From: an uncultured Clostridia bacterium
Lineage (GTDB): Bacteria > Bacillota > Clostridia > JAAYHZ01
DNA length: 18,804 bases
Assembly (NCBI GenBank): GCA_937894465.1
Contig: CALCRE010000273.1
Span: 1-18,804 of the forward strand
Direction of reading: 5' to 3'
The position numbers and the translations under genes are program-made. A model generated the notes under the pieces. That model worked only from the letters and a program-made list of their open reading frames with translations, had not been told where the DNA came from and made no database searches. Below, piece by piece: positions 1-7,487 of this stretch (positions within the stretch are counted from its first letter, which is position 1; every line of letters starts with the position of its first letter).

Positions 1-80
1 CTCCTAAAAGCTAAAGTTTGACGGGTTCAATACACTGTTCACTTTTCAAGGTTCTGTTGCCGTTTTAAAGCGGCTTGATC
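1..80 (-). other. Probable rRNA operon leader (untranslated)
   Basis: Read on the minus strand, the segment just downstream of a strong promoter contains CCTTGAAAAGTGAACAG at about 35-51. This resembles the boxA-like antitermination or processing sequences found in rRNA leaders and spacers of Bacillota. A short hairpin (GCCG 59-62 with CGGC 71-74) lies near the expected transcript start. No open frame or ribosome binding site is present. Inference: a 16S rRNA gene begins just left of base 1, so gyrA would lie beside an rRNA operon, as it does in Bacillus subtilis. The rRNA gene itself is outside the window. Confidence 0.6.
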
Positions 81-109
81 ATAGTAACATAATTATTTTT
101 CCGTGTCAA
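81..109 (-). promoter_or_regulatory. Strong sigma-A promoter, probably of an rRNA operon
   Basis: On the minus strand there is a perfect -35 TTGACA (104-109), a 17-bp spacer and a -10 TACTAT (81-86). Transcription would start near 74-76 and run leftward out of the window. The near-consensus elements, the AT-rich upstream tract and the rRNA-like leader that follows together suggest an rrn promoter. Confidence 0.8.
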
Positions 110-172
110 GCACAAAAAATAAAAAATTTGCTCTCATTTCACATACTTTTTTCTGTTCCTTTTTCGATTCTC

Positions 173-210
173 CTTAAAAGGGCACCGGTTAATGCCGGTG
201 CCCTTTTAAG
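173..210 (-). terminator. Hairpin terminator after gyrA
   Basis: A perfect 16-bp inverted repeat, CTTAAAAGGGCACCGG (173-188) and its complement (195-210), encloses a 6-nt loop. It begins 33 bp past the gyrA stop. The stem is GC-rich near the loop and ends in A/T, so the TTTT tract lies within the base of the stem and no long free U run follows. It separates gyrA from the promoter at 81-109. Because it is symmetrical it could act in either direction. Confidence 0.8.
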
Positions 211-243
211 TATTAATTCTCTTTATTATTTTTACTTCTCTAA

Positions 244-2850
244 TTAAATATCGTCCTCATCCTCCGGATCGTCATCTTCAGTTTCATCATCTTCATCATC
301 CACTTCGTCTTCCATATCATATAGATCTACATCATTCTTGTGTTTGATTCCTGATTTTTCTCTTTCATCCGCCTCACACAACAACTTATCCTCTTCTTCC
401 TCAGGAATGATTCTTGCCAAACTGACAACCTTATTGTCTTCGCTTGTCCTCATCAATGTTACACCCATGGTGACTCTACCTAATAAACTGATTTCTTTGA
501 CCGGAACACGGATGACCGTGCCGTCTAGGGTTATCATAATGGCATCGTCTTCTTCATTGACCATCTTCATACCCACCAGCTTGCCGGTTTTTTCGGTAAT
601 ATTATATGTTTTTACTCCTTTTCCGCCTCGCTTGATGATGTTGTATTCATCCGGATCAGTTCTTTTTCCGAATCCGTTTTCTGTTACTGTTAACAATGTA
701 GCATTTTCTTGAACAACACCCAAGCCGATTACATCGTCATCTTCGTCTAACGTGACTCCCTTCACCCCTTGGGTGCTCCTTCCGGAAGCACGGACATCCT
801 TTTCATTAAAGCGTATTGCCATACCGTTTTTCGTAACAAGCATGACATCATCATTACCATCCGTTAGACGAACATTGATCAGCTCATCATCTTCTCTTAA
901 CGATATAGCAGCCAAACCATTTGTTCTGGTGCTGTCATATTCAACAAAGCGTGTCTTTTTGACAATACCCTTCCTTGTCACAAACATCAAATATTTACCG
1001 TCACTGTAGTCATGAACGGGGATGGTGGTCTCGATTCGTTCATCGGGGTTTAACTCTAACAAGTTAATGATGGCAGTTCCTTTTGCCTGCCTTCCCGCCT
1101 CCGGAATTTTATAAGCTTTCATACGGAACATTCTGCCCTTGTTGGTAAAGAACAAAATATAATTGTGCGTTGAGGTGGTAAATAAGTTGACCACATAGTC
1201 CTCTTCTCTGGTGGACAACCCTATAACACCTTTTCCGCCTCTTCTTTGACTTCTGTACGTATCGCAAGGCAATCTCTTGATGTATCCGTAATTGGTGATA
1301 GTAATGACATTTTCCGTTTCTTCGATCAAGTCTTCTATCTCAATGTCATCCTCTTCCGATATTTCAATAGCCGTTCTTCTTTCATCACCGTATTTTCTCT
1401 TGACTTCCTGTAATTCATCTTTGATGATCCCATGAACCAAGTTTATATCTGCTAAAATTCTTCTATAATAATCAATTTTTACTTTTAATTCGTCATATTC
1501 GATTTGCAGCCTTTCTCTTTCCAAACCTGTCAACTGTCCTAACCGCATGTCCACAATATGCTGTGCCTGTATTTCAGTGAAACCGAATTTTTCTATCAAT
1601 CCCACTTTAGCAACTGCTGTGTTCGCGGAAGATCGAATCAAAGAAATGACTTGATCAATAATATCCAGCGCATGCAACAATCCTTCTAAAATATGCGCTC
1701 TGGCTTCAGCCTTTTCCAAATCAAACCGTGTTCTTCTTTGAACCACATCCACTTGGTGATTGACATAATGAACTATGGCTTCCTTTAAATTAAAGATGAT
1801 GGGCACAAATCTACCATTTTCATCTTGGATCAACGCAAGCATATTTACACTGAATACATCTTGCATCTGAGTATATTTGTACAAGCGATTCAAAACGATA
1901 TTGGCATTGGCATCCTTCTTTAAAGTAATGGATATTCGGATCTCTTCGTTTCGATCAGATTCATCGGTAATGTCCGCAATACCATCAATGCGCTTGTCTT
2001 TGACCAACTCAGCGATCTTAATAATTAATCTAGCTTTATTCACTTGATAAGGCAGATCTTTAACAATAATTTTTTGCCTGTTTCCGGATTGTATAATTTC
2101 TGTGTTTGCTCTGACAGTAATACGACCTTTACCGGTTTTATATGCCTCTTTAATTCCCCTTACTCCTATAATGGTTCCGTATGTGGGAAAATCCGGGCCC
2201 TTAATATACTGGTTCAACTCTTCGATTGTTATATCCGGATTGTCAATGTATGCACAAATCCCGTCAACGGTTTCCTTGAGATTATGAGGAGGTATGTTGG
2301 TTGCCATACCAACTGCAATCCCCGATGAACCATTTACCAGTAAATTAGGGATACGAGAAGGTAAAACCACAGGTTCAAAGTCATGTTCGTCATAGTTAGG
2401 TTGGAAATCCACGGTGTCTTTATTGATATCGGCAAGCATTTCCATGGCGATCTTATGCAACTTCGCTTCAGTGTAACGCATAGCTGCAGGCGGGTCACCG
2501 TCTCTTGATCCAAAGTTTCCATGTCCGTCTACTAAAGGATATCGAAGAGAAAAATCCTGTGCCATTCTCACCATACTGTCGTATGCAGCTGCATCACCGT
2601 GGGGATGAAAGCTTCCTAATACGTCTCCGACTGTAGTGGCACACTTTCTATAGGACTTGTCCGGCGTGAATCCGGATCGAAACATGGAATACAAAATTCT
2701 ACGATGGACCGGTTTCAATCCGTCGCGAATATCAGGCAAAGCCCTGTCAGCAATTACACTCATAGCATAATCGATGAAAGACTTTTTCATTTCTTCTTCT
2801 ATATCAACCGGTATGATATGTTGATTTTTAAATATGTCTTCGGTTGTCAT
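244..2850 (-). CDS. gyrA: DNA gyrase subunit A
   Basis: GyrA is the DNA breakage-reunion subunit of the A2B2 gyrase that introduces negative supercoils using ATP hydrolysed by GyrB. The 868-residue protein has the winged-helix breakage domain with the catalytic tyrosine in AMRYTEA (Tyr126), and the C-terminal beta-pinwheel with the GyrA box QRRGGKG at 535-541. That box separates it from topoisomerase IV ParC. The quinolone-binding stretch reads HPHGDAAAYD (82-91), with Ala87 where Escherichia coli has Ser83. Residues 840-868 form a very acidic tail with 21 Asp/Glu in 29. The start is supported by GGAG about 7 nt upstream of ATG. The gene lies 170 bp downstream of a Noc-family gene and not next to gyrB, which is unusual for Bacillota. 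Confidence 0.98.
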   Translation of the reverse strand: MTTEDIFKNQHIIPVDIEEEMKKSFIDYAMSVIADRALPDIRDGLKPVHRRILYSMFRSGFTPDKSYRKCATTVGDVLGSFHPHGDAAAYDSMVRMAQDFSLRYPLVDGHGNFGSRDGDPPAAMRYTEAKLHKIAMEMLADINKDTVDFQPNYDEHDFEPVVLPSRIPNLLVNGSSGIAVGMATNIPPHNLKETVDGICAYIDNPDITIEELNQYIKGPDFPTYGTIIGVRGIKEAYKTGKGRITVRANTEIIQSGNRQKIIVKDLPYQVNKARLIIKIAELVKDKRIDGIADITDESDRNEEIRISITLKKDANANIVLNRLYKYTQMQDVFSVNMLALIQDENGRFVPIIFNLKEAIVHYVNHQVDVVQRRTRFDLEKAEARAHILEGLLHALDIIDQVISLIRSSANTAVAKVGLIEKFGFTEIQAQHIVDMRLGQLTGLERERLQIEYDELKVKIDYYRRILADINLVHGIIKDELQEVKRKYGDERRTAIEISEEDDIEIEDLIEETENVITITNYGYIKRLPCDTYRSQRRGGKGVIGLSTREEDYVVNLFTTSTHNYILFFTNKGRMFRMKAYKIPEAGRQAKGTAIINLLELNPDERIETTIPVHDYSDGKYLMFVTRKGIVKKTRFVEYDSTRTNGLAAISLREDDELINVRLTDGNDDVMLVTKNGMAIRFNEKDVRASGRSTQGVKGVTLDEDDDVIGLGVVQENATLLTVTENGFGKRTDPDEYNIIKRGGKGVKTYNITEKTGKLVGMKMVNEEDDAIMITLDGTVIRVPVKEISLLGRVTMGVTLMRTSEDNKVVSLARIIPEEEEDKLLCEADEREKSGIKHKNDVDLYDMEDEVDDEDDETEDDDPEDEDDI

Positions 2851-2914
2851 TCTTAACTCCGTTCAATAGTTTTTGCCTTGTGTTTATTTCTAATTAGATA
2901 TTTTTCATCAATTT

Positions 2915-2947
2915 ATTATACTACAAACAGAATATATTGTATACAAT
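2915..2947 (-). promoter_or_regulatory. Probable gyrA promoter with overlapping palindrome
   Basis: On the minus strand a perfect -10 TATAAT (2915-2920) lies about 65 bp before the gyrA start. Seventeen bases upstream is a weak -35 TATACA (2938-2943). A perfect 12-bp palindrome, ATTGTATACAAT (2936-2947), covers this -35 and could be an operator. The -10 is convincing. The regulatory role of the palindrome is speculative. Confidence 0.5.
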
Positions 2948-3020
2948 TTTGATGATTCTGTCCAGAACCCACAGTTACGACCATAGGAGCAACGTCATAT
3001 TAATTCATTTACCATCCCGT

Positions 3021-3866
3021 TTATTGCTTGGGTATCTTTACAACGAATTCATAAAATTCATCATTGTCAGTCTGCATGGTTTCAGCATCTATGCCTGATT
3101 TGATCATCAAATCAATTGCTTGTCTGACAGTATTCACAAAGATCCTTATGTCCATGACGGCACTTTTTCTTCTAACCTGTGTTTTCTTACATTTTTCCCC
3201 GGCGACAAAGCCATCGATTATATTCTTTACAAGCATCTCTGTGTCATGAACATTCAAATTGTTTTCACGCACACTTCTTAATACCTTTAGCTGATCTTCC
3301 TCGTCATTGATTTGCAATAAGCAACGAGCGTGACGTTCGGACAACCGGTCATTCATAATCACTGTTTTCACCATGACGGGTAACCGAAGCAAGCGGATCT
3401 TATTCGCAATAGCCGATTGACTTTTTCCTATCTCAAGTCCGAGCTCCTCTTGTGTCATATGATAATCTAGCATAATCTTTTTATAGGCCTCAGCCTCTTC
3501 TATGCAATTCAAATCCTCCCTGTGCAAGTTTTCAATTAATGCAATCAATGCCGCACTATTGTCATCGACATCCAAAACCATGCAAGGGATACGTGAGAGC
3601 CCCGCCATCATGGCAGCCATTAAACGTCTTTCACCGGTAACCAATTCATATGTGCCGTTCTCAACTTTTCTGACATTGATGGGTTGTATAATCCCATGGG
3701 CACTGATTGATTCACTTAACTCAGTCAAAGATCCGGTGTCAAAAATCTTTCTGGGTTGATGGGGACTTTTTTTAATCTCCTCCGGGTTCAGATATAAAAT
3801 ATGACTTTCCTTTTTCTTCTTTTTCTCTTTACCGAAATTAATGAACGATAACCTTTTTTCAAACAT
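3021..3866 (-). CDS. Noc/ParB-family nucleoid occlusion protein, second copy
   Basis: ParB-superfamily DNA-binding CTPase of about 281 residues. The order is an N-terminal basic amphipathic stretch (MFEKRLSFINFGKEKKKKK), the ParB CTP domain with HQPRK (36-40), GERR (78-81) and ENLHRE (112-117), a helix-turn-helix with KSQSAIANKIRLL, and a C-terminal dimerisation region ending in IPKQ. The QSxIANK helix resembles Noc rather than Spo0J. Noc binds sites around the chromosome, attaches to membrane through its N-terminal helix and blocks division over the nucleoid. I chose ATG 3866 because AGGTGG lies 8 nt upstream and MFEKRL aligns with MLENRL of the neighbouring paralogue. A GTG at 3878 is in frame but overlaps the Shine-Dalgarno sequence. 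The third Arg of the usual GERRxRA motif is Met83 here. Confidence 0.88.
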   Translation of the reverse strand: MFEKRLSFINFGKEKKKKKESHILYLNPEEIKKSPHQPRKIFDTGSLTELSESISAHGIIQPINVRKVENGTYELVTGERRLMAAMMAGLSRIPCMVLDVDDNSAALIALIENLHREDLNCIEEAEAYKKIMLDYHMTQEELGLEIGKSQSAIANKIRLLRLPVMVKTVIMNDRLSERHARCLLQINDEEDQLKVLRSVRENNLNVHDTEMLVKNIIDGFVAGEKCKKTQVRRKSAVMDIRIFVNTVRQAIDLMIKSGIDAETMQTDNDEFYEFVVKIPKQ

Positions 3867-3893
3867 AACCATAACCACCTATATGATTTTAAA

Positions 3894-4733
3894 TTATTGC
3901 TTTGGAATTCTAATAATAAATTCTATGTAACTTCCACGGTCGAATTGTGCTGCTCTGGCTTTGATTCCTGATTGTGTCATCATATGTACTGCTTGTTTTA
4001 TAGTTCCAACAAAAACACGTATATCCTGAACAATCCTTTTTCTTTTGCTTTCCTTGGGTTTTATCGGTTGGGGTTCGTTATACCCGGCCAACACTTTATC
4101 CACCAAATTTTCCGACGCTTTGACATTCATGTTGCATTCACATATCTTTTTTAAAGTTTGAAGTTGTGACTGCTCGTCCGTCAACCTTAATAAGCAGCGG
4201 GCATGTCGCTCGGTCAAATCATTATCCAATAATATTTTCGTAACCATAGGAGATAGTTTTAAAAGCCTTATCTTGTTTGCAATGGTGGATTGGCTTTTCC
4301 CTAACTTAACAGCCAAACTTTCCTGAGTCATGTTATGTTCTTTTAAAATACGGTTATAACCTTGTGCTTCTTCAATATAATTTAAATCTTCCCTTTGTAA
4401 ATTTTCGATTAATGCGATCAATGCCGATTCGTTTTCATCCACATTAACCACCATACATGGTATTTTGGTCACCCCGGCCAACCCTGCGGCACGCAACCTT
4501 CTTTCCCCTGCAATCAGCTCATACTTGTCATTGCTGATTTTTCTGACACTCAACGGTTGGATGATACCGTAGGTCTGTATGGATTTACTCAATTCATTCA
4601 GCGAATCATTATCAAAGAATTTTCTTGGTTGATAGGGATTCGGTATGATTTTTTCCGAGTGAACATAAATAATGTCCGAGTCATCCATTTTCCTTCTGTC
4701 ACTAATCTGTACCGGTAATCTGTTTTCTAACAT
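3894..4733 (-). CDS. noc: Noc/ParB-family nucleoid occlusion protein, first copy
   Basis: A 279-residue ParB-superfamily protein with NPYQPRK (32-38), an intact CTP motif GERRLRA (76-82), ENLQRE (110-115), a helix-turn-helix with KSQSTIANKIRLLKL (146-160), and a dimerisation tail ending in IPKQ. The recognition helix matches the Noc subfamily, and the position directly after rsmG is the classical noc locus. By eye it is about half identical to the next gene, 27 bp downstream, so the two are tandem paralogues. Its N-terminus (MLENRLPVQISDRRK) is less hydrophobic than the membrane-targeting helix of typical Noc. ATG 4733 is preceded by AGAGGTG at good spacing. That ribosome binding site can pair with an upstream inverted repeat. 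A chromosomal ParB role instead of Noc cannot be excluded, since no soj/spo0J pair is visible here. Confidence 0.9.
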   Translation of the reverse strand: MLENRLPVQISDRRKMDDSDIIYVHSEKIIPNPYQPRKFFDNDSLNELSKSIQTYGIIQPLSVRKISNDKYELIAGERRLRAAGLAGVTKIPCMVVNVDENESALIALIENLQREDLNYIEEAQGYNRILKEHNMTQESLAVKLGKSQSTIANKIRLLKLSPMVTKILLDNDLTERHARCLLRLTDEQSQLQTLKKICECNMNVKASENLVDKVLAGYNEPQPIKPKESKRKRIVQDIRVFVGTIKQAVHMMTQSGIKARAAQFDRGSYIEFIIRIPKQ

Positions 4734-4739
4734 AAAAGC

Positions 4740-4787
4740 ACCTCTTGTATAAAATTTACATAATTGTAAGTTCTATAAGCAAGAGGT
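4740..4787 (-). promoter_or_regulatory. Inverted repeat that could mask the noc ribosome binding site
   Basis: In the mRNA sense (minus strand) ACCTCTTG (4787-4780) is perfectly complementary to CAAGAGGT (4747-4740), and the latter contains the Shine-Dalgarno sequence of the downstream gene. Inside the 32-nt loop, TTACA and TGTAA can form a second small stem. Such a structure would hide the ribosome binding site unless opened. Whether it acts in translational control, or is instead a DNA operator, is unknown. Confidence 0.45.
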
Positions 4788-4824
4788 AAATCCTTCTTTT
4801 AGTTTATAAAATTTTTAATTTTTT

Positions 4825-5541
4825 TTATAAAGGTTTTTTTGTAGGTAACCCAGCTTTCCTAGGATATTTATTTGGTATGGTTCCATTGACTCGAAACACA
4901 AGAATACTTCGGCTGAACTCCGTCATAGGTAAAACAAACTGTTTTTTTTCAATTATAGACGACTGTAGAACAGAAAGTGCATTTTCACATGCTGTAAGCT
5001 CCTCATCAATGTCTCCGCCTTTCATGGCAACAAAAATTCCGCCTTTTTTAATCAAAGGCAAACAGTACTCCAGCAAAACCGGCAGATATGCCACCGCCCT
5101 GGCGATTCCACAGTCAAACACTCCCCTGTATTCCGGATTCTGACCGGCATCCTCCGCTCTTTGATGTATATATATATTTTTCGTCATTCCCATTTGTTGT
5201 GCACATTCTCGAATAAAGTCGATCTTTTTTAATACCGAATCCATAAAAGCTAATTCTTTATCCGGATAAAGAATTTTCAAAGGGATTCCGGGGAAACCCG
5301 CTCCGGTACCTATGTCAATAATACTGTGGCTGTCCTTGACGTATACAGCAGCAGTAAGAGAATCAATGATATGCTTCGTAACAAACTCTTTAGGATCTGT
5401 AATGGAAGTCAGGTTCATAACTTTGTTTTTTTCCAACACATAGTTCATGTAACCATATAATTGATTAATTTGGTCATCGCTTAACAAATCTAATTCATTA
5501 AATCCGTTTTGGATCATTCGGGTAAATTCTTGTAGTTCCAT
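4825..5541 (-). CDS. rsmG: 16S rRNA (guanine-527-N7)-methyltransferase
   Basis: RsmG (GidB) methylates N7 of G527 in 16S rRNA using S-adenosylmethionine. The 238-residue protein has the SAM-binding loop DIGTGAGFPG (76-85), the following acidic strand (AFMDSVLKK), the RAED motif and the conserved C-terminus PNKYPRKAGLPTKKPL. The start ATG directly abuts the stop of mnmG, and its ribosome binding site (AGAGGCGG) lies inside the last mnmG codons, so translation is probably coupled. Length and position after mnmG are typical of the family. Confidence 0.97.
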   Translation of the reverse strand: MELQEFTRMIQNGFNELDLLSDDQINQLYGYMNYVLEKNKVMNLTSITDPKEFVTKHIIDSLTAAVYVKDSHSIIDIGTGAGFPGIPLKILYPDKELAFMDSVLKKIDFIRECAQQMGMTKNIYIHQRAEDAGQNPEYRGVFDCGIARAVAYLPVLLEYCLPLIKKGGIFVAMKGGDIDEELTACENALSVLQSSIIEKKQFVLPMTEFSRSILVFRVNGTIPNKYPRKAGLPTKKPL

Positions 5542-7470
5542 TTATTCCGCCTCTTGATCATTTTGTTTTTCTTCCACTTTAGGACGTCTTCTGGTTTGCT
5601 CCAAATATATCTGCAAAACAGTAATGTCCGAAGGATTCACACCCGAAATTCTGGAAGCTTGCCCTAATGAAGCAGGTCTTACCTTTGCCATTGCGTCTCT
5701 GGCTTCCACCCTGATTCCATCAATCAATTTGTAATCGATGCTCTCCGGAATCTTCCGGTTTTCCAGCCTTTTATATTGCTCTACCTGTATTAATTGCTTT
5801 TTTATATATCCTTCATATTTCACAGATATCGACACTTGTTCTTGTACAGCATACGGCAGTGTTTCCCGATCAGGATCCAAATCCTTCAGCATTATATAAT
5901 CCAACTCAGGACGTTTTATCAAATCATCCAATTTCATTCCGGATATTATGGGTGTACTGTTATGTCGAGCTAAAAATTCATTAACCACTTCACTCGGAGG
6001 AATAACAGTTTTCATAACCCTGGCGATTTCCTTTTCAACCAGTTCTTTTTTCTTACAAAAAGCATTGTACTTTTTATCACTCACCAGACCGATTTTCCAA
6101 CCGGTTTCCGTCAAACGCATATCTGCATTATCCTGTCTTAAAACCAACCTGTATTCAGCACGGGAAGTCATCATTCTGTATGGCTCGCTTACACCTTTCG
6201 TTACCAAATCATCAATCAAAACACCGATATATCCTTCGGATCTGTCTATAGTAAAAGGTTGTCTTTCTTGCAGCTTTAAAGCACAGTTGATTCCGGCCAC
6301 AAGGCCTTGTGCCGCAGCTTCTTCATATCCGGAGGATCCGTTACTTTGACCGGCTGAAAACAATCCCCGGACATTTTTAAACTCTAAAGTGGGTTTCAAT
6401 TGCATCGGATCAAAACAATCATATTCAATAGCGTAACCGCACCTGTTAAACTTTACGTCTTCCAAACCCCTTACCGTTTTGGCCACAGCTATTTGCACAT
6501 CTTCCGGCAAGCTTGAGGACAATCCGGCCAAATACATTTCATAAGTGTCTTTGCCCATGGGTTCTATAAATATATGATGTCGATCTCTCCCGGGAAACTT
6601 CACCACCTTGTCCTCGATGGAAGGACAATACCTAGGCCCTTTTCCTTCTATCACCCCGGAGTACAAAGGGGAACGATGCAAATTGTCCCTAATGATTTTA
6701 TGGGCGTTTTCATTGGTATGAGTCAGCCAACAAGGTACCTGTTCAATCTCCATCTCATCATGATCAAATGAAAAAGGACGGATTCTATCATCTCCCGGCT
6801 GTTCCTCCATCTGTGTAAAGTCAATGCTACGTTTATTAACCCTCGGAGGAGTCCCTGTTTTAAACCGCAATAAAGTAAGACCTGCTTTTAACAAACAATT
6901 CGATAACTTTGCAGCGGGAAACTCACCGTCCGGACCGCCGTCATAAACCACATCACCGATTATGATCCGAGATTTTAAATAGGTACCGGTACAAATAACC
7001 ACACATTTACCGTAATATACCGTCCCTAAATTAGTCACTACTCCACGAACGGTTTTGACTTGATTTTCATCTGTGTCGAACAGAATTTCTACAATCTCGT
7101 GTTGTCGGATATCTAAGTTTTCTTGTTTCTCCAACTCAAGCTTCATTTCTTTTTGGTACAAACCACGATCAATTTGTGATCTTAAAGAGTAAACAGCAGG
7201 TCCTTTGGACGTATTTAACATTTTCATCTGTATAAGTGCCTTATCGGCAGTGATTGCCATTTGTCCGCCTAGTGCATCGATTTCCCTGACCAGATGTCCT
7301 TTTCCGGTTCCACCAATGCTCGGATTACATGGCAAGTTGGCAATCCTGTCCATATTCATAACAAAGACCACCGTACCACAACCCATTCTTGCGCTTGCTA
7401 ATGCCGCTTCACAGCCTGCATGCCCTGCACCGATCACAATCACATCATATTCGCCTGCTATATAAGTCAT
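5542..7470 (-). CDS. mnmG: tRNA uridine-5-carboxymethylaminomethyl(34) synthesis protein MnmG
   Basis: MnmG (GidA) is the FAD-binding partner of MnmE. Together they install the carboxymethylaminomethyl group on U34 of several tRNAs. The 642-residue protein opens with the dinucleotide fold YDVIVIGAGHAGCEAA (GAGHAG at 14-19) and contains the family motifs LPCNPSIGGTGKGHL, PCWLTHTNE, GRDRHHIFIEPMG and AEYRLVLRQDNAD. I place the start at ATG 7470 (MTYIAGEYDV) and not at the longer in-frame opening at 7503. AGGTGG lies just upstream, conserved homology starts there, and the longer form would overlap mnmE. The start is 17 nt past the mnmE stop. Confidence 0.97.
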   Translation of the reverse strand: MTYIAGEYDVIVIGAGHAGCEAALASARMGCGTVVFVMNMDRIANLPCNPSIGGTGKGHLVREIDALGGQMAITADKALIQMKMLNTSKGPAVYSLRSQIDRGLYQKEMKLELEKQENLDIRQHEIVEILFDTDENQVKTVRGVVTNLGTVYYGKCVVICTGTYLKSRIIIGDVVYDGGPDGEFPAAKLSNCLLKAGLTLLRFKTGTPPRVNKRSIDFTQMEEQPGDDRIRPFSFDHDEMEIEQVPCWLTHTNENAHKIIRDNLHRSPLYSGVIEGKGPRYCPSIEDKVVKFPGRDRHHIFIEPMGKDTYEMYLAGLSSSLPEDVQIAVAKTVRGLEDVKFNRCGYAIEYDCFDPMQLKPTLEFKNVRGLFSAGQSNGSSGYEEAAAQGLVAGINCALKLQERQPFTIDRSEGYIGVLIDDLVTKGVSEPYRMMTSRAEYRLVLRQDNADMRLTETGWKIGLVSDKKYNAFCKKKELVEKEIARVMKTVIPPSEVVNEFLARHNSTPIISGMKLDDLIKRPELDYIMLKDLDPDRETLPYAVQEQVSISVKYEGYIKKQLIQVEQYKRLENRKIPESIDYKLIDGIRVEARDAMAKVRPASLGQASRISGVNPSDITVLQIYLEQTRRRPKVEEKQNDQEAE

Positions 7471-7487
7471 ATAACCACCTAAATAAA

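Noticed and set aside
338..1009. Plus-strand open frames of up to 124 codons inside gyrA.
   Set aside because: They are antisense shadows of a fully conserved gene, with low-complexity Ser/Leu-rich translations.
2951..2970. TTCTGTCCAGAA as a terminator for the second Noc gene.
   Set aside because: The stem is only 4-5 bp with almost no loop and no U run follows.
4803..4831. Inverted repeat TTTATAAAA/TTTTATAAA around the rsmG stop codon.
   Set aside because: It consists only of A and T, so the hairpin would be too weak for a terminator.
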